Positions 27,167 to 36,008 of a stretch of 64,000 nt of DNA are shown piece after piece. Source of the stretch: Flammeovirgaceae bacterium UBA1842 (GTDB taxonomy: Bacteria > Bacteroidota > Bacteroidia > Cytophagales > Cyclobacteriaceae); contig DDIU01000042.1 of NCBI GenBank assembly GCA_002338655.1, positions 1-64,000 on the forward strand, written 5' to 3'. The translations under genes were made by a program, and so were the position numbers. Every line of letters starts with the position of its first letter. Within the stretch, counting starts at the first letter, position 1. The notes beneath the pieces were generated by a model. That model did not search any database and was not told the origin of the DNA. It saw only the letters and a program-made list of their open reading frames with translations.

Positions 27167-28903
27167 ATGGCAAAAACTAAAGTTACTATTGGGCATGTTT
27201 TTAAGACCATCGTTTGGCCGCGAAGAAATCAACTACTGGTCGGTCTTATATTAATTATTATAAGTCGATTAGCGGGGTTGGTGCTTCCTGGAGCCTCCAA
27301 GTACTTGATGGACGATGTGATTCCGAACAATAATATGGAAACGCTCCAATACTTATTGTTGGCTGTGGCAGGTGCTATATTAATTCAGGCAGTTACATCC
27401 TTTGCACTTACTCAAATACTGAGTGTTGAAGCACAAAACCTAATCTCAAAATTAAGGGTGCAGGTGCAAGCACACATAATAAAATTGCCGGTTCGGTTTT
27501 TTGATAATACTAAAACCGGTGAACTGGTATCCCGAATAATGACAGACGTTGAAGGGGTTAGAAATATTGTAGGTACAGGATTAGCACAGTTATTCGGGGG
27601 TACTTTGACCTCCATTATCTGTCTTTTCTTATTGATCAGCATCAGCCCAACGATGACCTTATATGTGCTGGTGCCAGTGGCCATTTTTGGTTTTATCTCA
27701 CTAAAGGCTTTTGGTAAAATTCGTCCGATATTCAGGGAAAGAGGCGTTATTAATGCTCAAGTGACTGGTCGATTAACAGAAACACTTGGCGGTGTCAGGG
27801 TGATTAAAGGTTTTAATGCTGAAAAGCAGGAGATCAAAACTTTTGAAGATGGAGTAACCAAGCTTTTTCTTAATGTCAAAAAGAGCCTAACCTCCACAAG
27901 TCTACTTACCAGTTCGGCTACTTTCTTACTTGGCTTAGCCTCAACAGGTATTATGGGTATAGGCGGTTATATGATAATGAATGGAGAAATGACCTTTGGT
28001 GATTTTCTTGCCTTCACACTGTACCTCGGTTTTATGATTGCTCCAATCGTGCAGATGAGCAATATTGGTAGTCAGCTTACGGAGGCTTTCGCAGGGCTTG
28101 ACAGAACAGAAGAAATTTTGAATATGCCATTAGAGGATGACCCAACGGTAAGAACAAACACCATAGGGCCAATAAAAGGCGATATAGAGTTTAAAGACGT
28201 GTCATTCGCTTATGAAGAAGGCAAGGAAGTAATCAAGGATATAAGTTTTATTACGCCCCATGGTAGTGTCACCGCACTGGTAGGCACATCTGGATCGGGT
28301 AAAAGTACCATTGCTGGTATGGCGGCTTCATTTCTTAACCCCACGAAAGGAACCATTACAATAGATGGTTTGGATATGTCCACCATCACACTAGATAGTT
28401 TCCGAGGACAATTAGGCGTTGTTCTTCAAAACGATTTTCTATTTGAAGGTACTATCCGTGAAAACATACTTTTCCCAAGGCCTGATGCAACAGAAAACAG
28501 ACTTTTGGATGCAGTAAAAGCTGCCCACGTTGATGAATTTACAGATCGTTTTGAAGATGGCCTCAATACGCTGATAGGAGAGCGAGGAGTTAAATTATCT
28601 GGGGGTCAGCAGCAGCGTATTGCAATAGCACGTGCTATTTTAGCTGATCCAAGAATCCTGATTTTGGATGAGGCCACATCAAACCTGGATTTGGAAAGTG
28701 AATCTTACATACAGAAGAGCTTGAAAAGCTTAATGCGGGGCAGGACTACCTTTGTTATTGCCCACAGATTAAGTACCATCCGACAGGCAGACCAAATATT
28801 AGTGGTGGAAAATGGTGAAATCGTAGAGCGTGGCAAACATGACGAGCTTATCGCCAAGGAAGGCAGATATCATAACCTCCATACTTATCAGTCAAGGATA
28901 TAA
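27167..28903 (+). CDS. ABC exporter, fused permease and ATPase
   Basis: A 578-residue half-transporter of MsbA/LmrA type, expected to act as a homodimer. The first 310 residues hold six transmembrane helices, with KLPVRFFDNTKTGELVSRIM as the typical intracellular loop. The ATPase half has Walker A (GTSGSGKST, about 375), the Q-loop (VVLQNDFLFEGTIRENI), the signature LSGGQQQR, Walker B (ILILDEATSNLD) and the H-loop (IAHRLST). All ATPase motifs are intact. Lipids or drugs are likely substrates; nothing nearby narrows it. It is monocistronic, divergent from the lipoprotein gene and followed by a REP-like structure. Confidence 0.93.
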   Translation: MAKTKVTIGHVFKTIVWPRRNQLLVGLILIIISRLAGLVLPGASKYLMDDVIPNNNMETLQYLLLAVAGAILIQAVTSFALTQILSVEAQNLISKLRVQVQAHIIKLPVRFFDNTKTGELVSRIMTDVEGVRNIVGTGLAQLFGGTLTSIICLFLLISISPTMTLYVLVPVAIFGFISLKAFGKIRPIFRERGVINAQVTGRLTETLGGVRVIKGFNAEKQEIKTFEDGVTKLFLNVKKSLTSTSLLTSSATFLLGLASTGIMGIGGYMIMNGEMTFGDFLAFTLYLGFMIAPIVQMSNIGSQLTEAFAGLDRTEEILNMPLEDDPTVRTNTIGPIKGDIEFKDVSFAYEEGKEVIKDISFITPHGSVTALVGTSGSGKSTIAGMAASFLNPTKGTITIDGLDMSTITLDSFRGQLGVVLQNDFLFEGTIRENILFPRPDATENRLLDAVKAAHVDEFTDRFEDGLNTLIGERGVKLSGGQQQRIAIARAILADPRILILDEATSNLDLESESYIQKSLKSLMRGRTTFVIAHRLSTIRQADQILVVENGEIVERGKHDELIAKEGRYHNLHTYQSRI

Positions 28904-28907
28904 AGAG

Positions 28908-29016
28908 TGTCACATTGAGACTTGATTTTTGTTAAGCCTCCCCGGATTCATTCCGGGGCCTCTTGACGTGGATTTCTGCCTTTGACGGCAGTCAAACCGG
29001 CAAGCTCAATGTGACA
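28908..29016. repeat. REP-like nested palindrome after the ABC exporter
   Basis: TGTCACATTGAG at 28908-28919 is exactly complementary to 29005-29016, and the pairing extends by CTTG/CAAG after one bulged base. Inside are two more hairpins: a 7-bp CCCCGGA stem (28940-28958) and a 6-bp TTTGAC stem (28981-28996). Together they form a three-way junction. The outer arm resembles the widespread extragenic repeats with a GTCACATTGAGC core in Bacteroidota (from memory). It could also act as a terminator between the convergent ABC and DUF2892 genes. Confidence 0.7.
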
Positions 29017-29025
29017 TTCCTTTTA

Positions 29026-29211
29026 TTAATTCTTAACCCCCAACTTTGCCAAAATATCAGACAATAAACACCATTTGGTGAATGATGATTGGAGCAAATT
29101 GGCTCCAACAAAAGCCGTAAACCATAGCCAGTTTTGATTTACGTATAGTGATAGTATTAAACTTATTAATATAAAACTTCCGGCTATTCCCGTTACCATT
29201 CTACTTCTCAT
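29026..29211 (-). CDS. DUF2892 (YgaP-like) small membrane protein
   Basis: A 61-residue protein with two transmembrane helices (GIAGSFILISLILSLYV and WLWFTAFVGANLLQSSF). The pattern matches DUF2892, the membrane part of YgaP-like rhodaneses; here no rhodanese domain is attached. It ends with CLLSDILAKLGVK, where the Cys is conserved in such proteins. It is the last gene of the RND efflux operon. It may modulate transport or handle sulfane sulfur; that is conjecture. Confidence 0.8.
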   Translation of the reverse strand: MRSRMVTGIAGSFILISLILSLYVNQNWLWFTAFVGANLLQSSFTKWCLLSDILAKLGVKN

Positions 29212-29224
29212 TTTTCTTCTCGAT

Positions 29225-29536
29225 TTAATTTATGTTGGTCTCTTTTACTGCCATCACTGCTACATGAATTTTTGATAAAACATTATTAGTAGCATTAAAT
29301 GCATTTATTTGTTCCATTATACTCGGCACGTTTTGTTTAGGTACAAAAGCATAAAACAGAATAGATTTAAACTCACCTACCTCCTTAGCAAACCAATTGG
29401 ATTCCTTAGGTTGGTCCTTCAAATTTTTAAAGCCTGATACAGGCATATGAGAAAATGTGTTGACGCCTGATTCCTTCAGTATCTTTTTTATTTCTACCTC
29501 ATACTCTTCTGTGGCTGTGATTATTAATAATTCCAT
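29225..29536 (-). CDS. PII-like signalling protein linked to an RND pump
   Basis: A 103-residue protein of ferredoxin-like PII fold: the start MELLIITATEEYEVEIKKIL is the first beta-strand and helix, and KIHVAVMAVKETNI is a late strand. The middle contains SGFKNLKDQP and FAKEVGEFKSILFYAF, typical of PII-like proteins beside metal or RND efflux systems. The canonical T-loop Tyr is not seen. ATG 29536 was chosen because it is 4 bp after the RND permease stop; the ATG at 29569 would overlap it. It probably senses a ligand or metal and tunes the pump. Confidence 0.75.
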   Translation of the reverse strand: MELLIITATEEYEVEIKKILKESGVNTFSHMPVSGFKNLKDQPKESNWFAKEVGEFKSILFYAFVPKQNVPSIMEQINAFNATNNVLSKIHVAVMAVKETNIN

Positions 29537-29540
29537 GTTA

Positions 29541-32500
29541 TTAAAATTTTGATATTTCCTGATTTTCATTTTCCCACTTTTTCCTCTCAGTCATATAATA
29601 AATAAGAGGAATAACAATTAGCGTCAATAATGTTGATACTATAGCTCCTGCGACCAACGAAATCGCCAAACCTTGAAATATGGGGTCAAACAATATGATG
29701 GATGCGCCAATCACAACTGCTCCCGTTGTAAGTAAAATTGGTGTTATTCTTACTGCACCGGCATCTATAATCGCCTGCTTTAAAGGCGCGCCTTCTGCCA
29801 ATCTGATTTCTATAAAATCTATCAGCAACACAGAGTTCCTTACCATGACACCCGCAAGGGCGATCATTCCAATAAATGAAGTAGCTGTAAAAAAGGCATC
29901 AAGCAACCAATGGCCAAGCACTATTCCTACAAGTGAAAGGGGAATAGCGATCATCATTACAATAGGTGTTTTGAAATTTTGAAACCACCCAACAATAAGC
30001 ATATAGATAACGATAATTACCACTAAAAATGCAGCTCCCAAATCTCTAAATACTTCAAGAGTTATTTGCCATTCTCCATCCCATTTTACTGTAAAATCAG
30101 ATTCGTCTGAAGGTTGCTCCATGTATAGCTCATTTACTTTATATCCTTTCGGAACGTCAATGCCCTTTAATTTTTCATCCATTCCAAGTATTGCGTATGC
30201 AGGACTCTCCAGTCCTCCGGCCATGTCGGCAGTAACATATACCACTCTTTTCTGATCCTTTCTATAAATTGACGGCTTAAGCGTATCCTGCCTTACTGTA
30301 ACCAAGTCCTGTACCGGTACCAGATTACCTCTTTGTCCTTTTATTTTAATCGCATTAATATCTCCAAGCCTCGATTTGTTAGCATCAGGCACTGTAAACA
30401 CCACACCAATAGGATTGACAGCGTGTTCATCATAAAAATTCGTAAAAGGATATTCTTGTAACAGATATGTCAGGTTGCCTACCACTTGCTGTGGAGCAAC
30501 TCCATTTAACATGGCTTTTTCATAATCAATATCGAGTTTGTACTCTACCTGATCTGCCTCTACTGTCCAGTCAACATCTACTACATCGTCTGTATTAATC
30601 AAAATATCCTTTACCTGTTCAGCTACTTTGATCTGCCCCTCATAGTCAGGGCCATATACTTCGGCTACAATTGTTGACAATACCGGAGGGCCAGGCGGAA
30701 CTTCCACAACTTTTACATTTGCATTGTATTTTACTGCAATCGCTTTTATACCAGGACGCACTTTTGTGGCTATGTCATGACTTTTCAATGACCGCTTTCC
30801 TTTGGGCAACAGATTGACTTGAATATCCGCCATATTGCTGCCCCCTCTCAAATCGTAGTGACGTACCAACCCATTGAAAGTTATGGGTGCTGATGTTCCT
30901 ATATAATTTTGATAATTAACTACTTCAGGAACGGTAATTAAGTATTGGGTAATCTCCTTTGTCACTGCGGCAGTTCTTTCCAGCGTGGTGCCTTCAGGCA
31001 TATCAATTATTACTTGAAACTCATTTTTATTATCAAAAGGCAGCATTTTAACCGCCACTGATTTTGTGAAAAACATTGATATGGAGCCAATCAATAATAA
31101 TAATGTGATGCTAAGCATTACCCATCTTTTTAGACTGCTGTCTAAAAATGGCTGTTCAATAAGCTTATACACTTTATAAATAAGGGTTGGCTTCTCTGAC
31201 CCATTTTCGTTGTGTTCTTCGGCATGTTTTTCCTGTAATAAATGATATCCCAAATAAGGGGTCACTGTAAGCGCTACAAACAATGATAGAATCATGGCAA
31301 TGGAAGCGCCTATAGGCATGGGACTCATATATGGACCCATCATGCCGGATACAAATGCCATGGGCAAAATGGCAGCGATCACCGTGAATGTGGCTAAAAT
31401 GGTGGGGTTTCCTACTTCATTAATCGCATAGATAGCGGCTTGCTTAAACGGTAATCTTCTTGACTTAAAATGACGGTGCATGTTTTCTGCGATGATAATA
31501 CTGTCGTCCACAACTATACCCACCACAAATACCAAGGCAAAGAGGGTGATTCTATTGAGCGTATAACCCAACATATAATAACTAAATAAGGTAAGTGCGA
31601 ATGTTAAAGGCACTGAGAAAAACACCACCAATCCGCCTCTCCAGCCCATAGCAAACATGACCAAAATAGTCACGGCCAATATTGCTACACCCAGATGTAG
31701 TAGTAACTCCCCCACTTTTTGCGATGCGGTTTCACCATAATTTCTTGTCACTTCCAAATTGACATCATTGGGAATTAAGGAGGTTTTTAAAGCTTCCACC
31801 CGATCAAGGATTTTTTTCGAAACCTTCATCGCATCGGCCCCCTTTACTTTTGCAATGGAAATAGTAACGGCTTGATAGTCTGATGGGGACTGTGCAAACG
31901 ATTCATTTGCTTTGCCATAACCAAATGATACATAATCTTTAGATGTAGAGGGGCCATCTACAATTTTTGCTACCTGATGTAGATAAACAGGCATGTTCTT
32001 ATGTACACCTACAACAAGATTTTCAACATCTTCAATACTGGATAAAAACTTGCCTGTCGTGAGCAAATACTCCTGATCATTATTTACAAACTTTCCTGAC
32101 TGTGCTGAGCTATTGCTCACTTTCATCATTTGCATTATGCCCAAGGCGTCCACCCCAAGCCCGGCCATTTTATCAACATCTACTATCACCCTCACTTGAC
32201 GGGTTCTTCCTCCTATCTGACTAGTGATGGCAACATCCTTCACCTTTTCAATCTCTGAAGTAAGCTCTTCAGCTAGTTGTCTTAATTCAAAATCGCTGTA
32301 TTTTTTACTCCAAAGTGTAAGGCCAAGCATCGGCACATCATCTATCGATCTGGTCTTGACAACTGGAGGATAAACCGCTTCTGGCAGGAGGTCATTGTGC
32401 TTCATCAGCTCGTCATACAATTTGACATAGGAGCGCTCGATATCTTCACCAACATAAAACTGTACGATTATCATTGCCTGACCATTCATGGCCATACTAT

Positions 32501-32756
32501 GCATGTGTTCTACCCCTTTTATATTAGCAATGATCTTTTCTAAAGGCTCAATAACCCTGCTTTCTACTTCAGTAGGATTGGCACCTGGATAACCCACCAT
32601 TATGTCAGCCATAGGCACATTAATCTGAGGCTCCTCTTCCCTGGGGATCAGGAACGAGCTATACACCCCTATGATCATCAAACCGATCATCAATAAAATG
32701 GTAAGCTTCGAGTTTATAAAAAAGTTGGCAATCTTGCCTGATATTCCTTCTTGCAT
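29541..32756 (-). CDS. RND efflux transporter, permease subunit (AcrB/HAE1 type)
   Basis: A 1071-residue inner-membrane pump with 12 helices and two large periplasmic domains. The N-terminus FINSKLTILLMIGLMIIGVY and the porter-domain motif PREEEPQINVPMADI are typical. Helix 4 holds VVDDSIIIAENMHRHF; its paired Asp-Asp fits the proton relay of hydrophobe or amphiphile exporters rather than the single Asp of heavy-metal pumps. It works with the adaptor and the OMF encoded upstream in the same operon (18 and 3 bp gaps). The substrate is unknown. Size and layout are normal for the family. Confidence 0.93.
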   Translation of the reverse strand: MQEGISGKIANFFINSKLTILLMIGLMIIGVYSSFLIPREEEPQINVPMADIMVGYPGANPTEVESRVIEPLEKIIANIKGVEHMHSMAMNGQAMIIVQFYVGEDIERSYVKLYDELMKHNDLLPEAVYPPVVKTRSIDDVPMLGLTLWSKKYSDFELRQLAEELTSEIEKVKDVAITSQIGGRTRQVRVIVDVDKMAGLGVDALGIMQMMKVSNSSAQSGKFVNNDQEYLLTTGKFLSSIEDVENLVVGVHKNMPVYLHQVAKIVDGPSTSKDYVSFGYGKANESFAQSPSDYQAVTISIAKVKGADAMKVSKKILDRVEALKTSLIPNDVNLEVTRNYGETASQKVGELLLHLGVAILAVTILVMFAMGWRGGLVVFFSVPLTFALTLFSYYMLGYTLNRITLFALVFVVGIVVDDSIIIAENMHRHFKSRRLPFKQAAIYAINEVGNPTILATFTVIAAILPMAFVSGMMGPYMSPMPIGASIAMILSLFVALTVTPYLGYHLLQEKHAEEHNENGSEKPTLIYKVYKLIEQPFLDSSLKRWVMLSITLLLLIGSISMFFTKSVAVKMLPFDNKNEFQVIIDMPEGTTLERTAAVTKEITQYLITVPEVVNYQNYIGTSAPITFNGLVRHYDLRGGSNMADIQVNLLPKGKRSLKSHDIATKVRPGIKAIAVKYNANVKVVEVPPGPPVLSTIVAEVYGPDYEGQIKVAEQVKDILINTDDVVDVDWTVEADQVEYKLDIDYEKAMLNGVAPQQVVGNLTYLLQEYPFTNFYDEHAVNPIGVVFTVPDANKSRLGDINAIKIKGQRGNLVPVQDLVTVRQDTLKPSIYRKDQKRVVYVTADMAGGLESPAYAILGMDEKLKGIDVPKGYKVNELYMEQPSDESDFTVKWDGEWQITLEVFRDLGAAFLVVIIVIYMLIVGWFQNFKTPIVMMIAIPLSLVGIVLGHWLLDAFFTATSFIGMIALAGVMVRNSVLLIDFIEIRLAEGAPLKQAIIDAGAVRITPILLTTGAVVIGASIILFDPIFQGLAISLVAGAIVSTLLTLIVIPLIYYMTERKKWENENQEISKF

Positions 32757-32774
32757 AATTTCTAATCTTTAGCT

Positions 32775-33845
32775 TTAGAATGTGACTTTGACGCCATTAT
32801 ATAATTTCCCATCAGCTGATAAAATATAGCTTTCACCAGCTTTCAATCCCGAAAGCACTTCTATTTTGTCATCTTTTACTTTGCCCAATCGCAACCAGCG
32901 AAGTATGGCTACTTTTTCTGCACCTACTACATACACTCCAGATAATTGACCATTTCTAACAATGGCAGATCGTAGCATGGTTATACCTGACTGTGATTCT
33001 GTTATGCCATTGGAAAAATTTACATTGACAAACATGCCAGGTAAAACATCCTTTGAGGCATTATTTATAGATACTTTTACCACATATTGCCCTGCAGTAT
33101 TGGTAGACGAGTGACTTATTTCTGTAACAACGCCATCCAACTCCATACCTTGGCTTTTAATCAAAACCTTAGCCTTAGAAGCTGGTTTTATGTTGACAAT
33201 ATCATTTTCAGATATTAAAACAACGACTTCATAATGTTTGCCGCCTTCTAAAGCCAGAAGTGGCATGCCAGGATTGGCCATGTCCCCTGCTTTGATAAAG
33301 GTGTTGGTTACCACTCCATCAAATGGCGCTACAATATCGCTATATGCATATTGGGCCATTACTTCTTTCTTCATCTGAGTGGCTACATCAAAGTTGGCCT
33401 TGGCCATTTCATATCGGGTAGTCATATCATCCAGCTCTTTTTGAGAAGCACTATTTTTTTCAAAAAGTGTTTTGAATCTTTTATAGTCCTTTTCAGCATT
33501 TTCAAGTGCACTTTTCGCTTGGATTATACCAGCTTCTGCCTGTGCCTTTTTTGCATTCAGATCGGTATTGCTGATGCTAATTAATAGCTGACCTTTTTTG
33601 ACAGATTGCCCAACTTTAACGGGGCGGCTCGTTACAAAGCCCATCATTCTAGTGCTTACATTGGTACTGTTTTTTGCCTCGATAGTACCACTGGCCGAAA
33701 TGGTGCCCGCCATGGTTTGGGCTGAAGCTTCAGCTACTTTTACAGGTATTGCTTTTGATTCTACAATTGCTCCTTGATCATTGCTCCCGCATGCAAAAGC
33801 TGTAAGCAGTATCGTGAATATGGCTAAATAGTTAAATGTCTTCAT
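32775..33845 (-). CDS. RND periplasmic adaptor (membrane fusion) lipoprotein
   Basis: A 356-residue adaptor with a lipobox (LLTAFACGSN, Cys at about residue 19), so it is lipid-anchored in the inner membrane. A barrel-sandwich lipoyl half (TRMMGFVTSRPVKVGQSVKKG) is followed by a coiled-coil hairpin rich in Lys and Glu (about 85-145), the second lipoyl half (IVAPFDGVVTNTFIKAGDM) and two beta-barrel domains. It connects the permease to the TolC-type channel. The gene lies 3 bp downstream of the OMF gene, in one operon. Confidence 0.92.
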   Translation of the reverse strand: MKTFNYLAIFTILLTAFACGSNDQGAIVESKAIPVKVAEASAQTMAGTISASGTIEAKNSTNVSTRMMGFVTSRPVKVGQSVKKGQLLISISNTDLNAKKAQAEAGIIQAKSALENAEKDYKRFKTLFEKNSASQKELDDMTTRYEMAKANFDVATQMKKEVMAQYAYSDIVAPFDGVVTNTFIKAGDMANPGMPLLALEGGKHYEVVVLISENDIVNIKPASKAKVLIKSQGMELDGVVTEISHSSTNTAGQYVVKVSINNASKDVLPGMFVNVNFSNGITESQSGITMLRSAIVRNGQLSGVYVVGAEKVAILRWLRLGKVKDDKIEVLSGLKAGESYILSADGKLYNGVKVTF

Positions 33846-33848
33846 TTC

Positions 33849-35162
33849 TTATTTTGTTAAAAATCTTAAGTATTCTTTAGTGAGATTGTATTCAAATATG
33901 GACTGGCGGTATTCCAGTTCTTTCTGATAGTATCGTGTTTCAGCAACCAATAAATCCGTTGTTTTTTCGAGCCCTTCAATAAATCGGTTTCTTCGGATTT
34001 CATAAGCCTCTTCAGATTGCTCTAATGCCAGCTTGGTGAGCCTTACTTTATTTTCTAAATCATTGAGTTGCCTAATAGACTTTTTCAGTTCCATTTGCTC
34101 CTTCCCTCTATATTGGCGGTTCTCAAATTGGGCTTTTTCAAATTGAGCTTTTGATTTTTGAATTTTCCCAATTGTGCGGGCACCATCAAAAATATTCCAT
34201 GACAATTGTGCTCCAACCATATATCCAGAGGCTCCAAAACCTAAAATTGTATCATCATATAATTGGTAACTTCCAAAAGCATTGATTCTTGGAATCAGCC
34301 CCATCTTTTCAGATTTCATCATTGCTTGATACCCTTCTTCGGCCTTTGACATGGCCGTCACATCCTTACGATTATCAGACAAGTGGCTATCAAAAACCTC
34401 CACCTCAATGCTTTCGCTTGACCTATCTGTTGGCTTATAAATAACGTCCTGATCTTGTGTCCCAAGCAAAAACCCTAAATAGGTAGACGAGTTTTCAACA
34501 TTCGATTGGGCGAAACGTAATTGATTCTCCACTTCATTTGCCCGAACTTTTACCGCGAGCACATCCGTTTTTTGAACCAATCCTTGCTCGTTGTAATCAT
34601 TGATCACTCTCAGCCCTTCGTTTGCTGTATGTTGTGCATTTTTAAGTACTGTAACTGCTTCATAAGCCAATTGGAGTTGCATATAGGCTTTCAAAACCTC
34701 CAATTCCAGGAACTCTGACGTTCTCTGTGCTTGCAATAGCTGAGCCTCTGTCTGAATTTTTGCAGCCTGACGTTGATAGGCATAATCCAGATTCAGTAAA
34801 GGCTGAAGAACTTGAATTTCCGTTGCAAAATTTTTGGTTTGACCTGGATCATTGAGCAACGCTGGATCAAAATCAGCCGGTGTTAATATTTCCTGATTGA
34901 GTTTAGAACCAAAAGCCATCAATGGGTTGTTGGTAACCATGGCTGTATAAGTGGTGTTTACAGTAGGAAGATAGGAGGCCTTTGATTGACTCAAATCACC
35001 TTGGGCTATTTCTACTTCTTTATTGGCAATCTTCAGTTGTAAATTCCCTTCATATACCTTTTGGAGTAAAGTGGCCCTGTCTATGACCAAAGTATCTTGT
35101 GCGTAAGATTCTATGGTAACAGCGCTTAAGATAAAAAGGAGTAAAATAACTTGTCTATTCAT
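33849..35162 (-). CDS. TolC-family outer-membrane efflux channel
   Basis: A 437-residue OMF protein with a signal peptide (MNRQVILLLFILSAVTIESYA). Two OEP repeats are visible, each with long amphipathic helices (residues 38-200 and 230-430) and the usual beta-strand segments such as GYMVGAQLSWNIFDG. The first gene of the tripartite operon; a promoter should lie in the 119-bp region 35163-35281. It forms the trimeric exit duct of the RND system. Confidence 0.92.
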   Translation of the reverse strand: MNRQVILLLFILSAVTIESYAQDTLVIDRATLLQKVYEGNLQLKIANKEVEIAQGDLSQSKASYLPTVNTTYTAMVTNNPLMAFGSKLNQEILTPADFDPALLNDPGQTKNFATEIQVLQPLLNLDYAYQRQAAKIQTEAQLLQAQRTSEFLELEVLKAYMQLQLAYEAVTVLKNAQHTANEGLRVINDYNEQGLVQKTDVLAVKVRANEVENQLRFAQSNVENSSTYLGFLLGTQDQDVIYKPTDRSSESIEVEVFDSHLSDNRKDVTAMSKAEEGYQAMMKSEKMGLIPRINAFGSYQLYDDTILGFGASGYMVGAQLSWNIFDGARTIGKIQKSKAQFEKAQFENRQYRGKEQMELKKSIRQLNDLENKVRLTKLALEQSEEAYEIRRNRFIEGLEKTTDLLVAETRYYQKELEYRQSIFEYNLTKEYLRFLTK

Positions 35163-35281
35163 TTCATTTATGTTTTCGACAAAGCTATCTCAGTAATATC
35201 CCCCCGTCTGTAACCAATGTTACAGAGCAAGAAAATACCGCTCTAATTCATAAAAATGGGATGTTTTATGCCAACAATAAT

Positions 35282-35872
35282 TTATGCTCTACGTGGTCTT
35301 CTATAAGCATAGTAGCTCAGTACTACTTTAAGTGCCTCCTCAATTGCATTATTGATTGGGATCAATTGTCGCCCCAGGTCAGGGTCAATCATTCTAAGTT
35401 GATGATAATAATCGGTCATAATGGGCACCTTGCCGCCCTCAGCTATTAGGCTTACTGCGCTTTCATATTCTGATGGATACGCTTCCTTTATTGTTTTGCA
35501 AGTAGCTAGTTTAGGTTCGCCATACTTATTGTGGTTGGCCGAAAAGGCAAAAAGCCTGCATATCAACCCCCGGAATTTATATTGTGAACAAAACCCTTTA
35601 TCATTCTGTAATTTTAATGGCTGGAATATCCGACACAAGGGGCTATCGTTTTGTTGCAAATCATCCAGCCATTGATAGGCCAATCCATTTTTATGAAGGT
35701 GGTAGGCAAAGGGTAAAAATTCTAAAGCAGTAGCATTGATCTCTGGATTGTGACAACACAAACCGCACCCTGTTAAACAATTTAATCCTGTGGCATTTTT
35801 GAAGGAAGCCAGCTCCTTTTCCAGTTTGACGAAAACCTTTTCGACTGCCTGAACTTTATGGTATATTGACAT
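35282..35872 (-). CDS. YkgJ-family Cys-cluster protein
   Basis: A 196-residue protein with the Fe/Zn-chelating domain of the YkgJ family. Cys residues are in LNCLTGCGLCCHNPE (about 30-42), CRIFQ (about 96), GFCSQYKFRGLICRLF (about 110-125) and ATCKTI. The family is thought to bind a metal or Fe-S centre through these Cys; the reaction is unknown. It is transcribed toward the RND operon but separated from it by 119 bp, so co-transcription is possible but not obvious. It is divergent from the PAS kinase gene. Confidence 0.88.
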   Translation of the reverse strand: MSIYHKVQAVEKVFVKLEKELASFKNATGLNCLTGCGLCCHNPEINATALEFLPFAYHLHKNGLAYQWLDDLQQNDSPLCRIFQPLKLQNDKGFCSQYKFRGLICRLFAFSANHNKYGEPKLATCKTIKEAYPSEYESAVSLIAEGGKVPIMTDYYHQLRMIDPDLGRQLIPINNAIEEALKVVLSYYAYRRPRRA

Positions 35873-35970
35873 GCTTGCCTTAATGGCAAATGCAAAATTA
35901 TCACAATTTTTAAATTATTATTTAACCGTGACACCTTAAAGTATTGGGAATCATTACAATACACATTAAT

Positions 35971-35995
35971 ACAATATTTTTAAATAAAATATTGT
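35971..35995. promoter_or_regulatory. AT-rich inverted repeat directly before a PAS kinase gene
   Basis: ACAATATTTT and its complement are separated by 5 bases, giving a perfect 10-bp stem made almost only of A and T. It ends 13 bp before the ATG at 36009, where it could be an operator or a hairpin that limits translation. The function is inferred from position alone. Confidence 0.45.
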
Positions 35996-36008
35996 TATAT
36001 TAACACCC

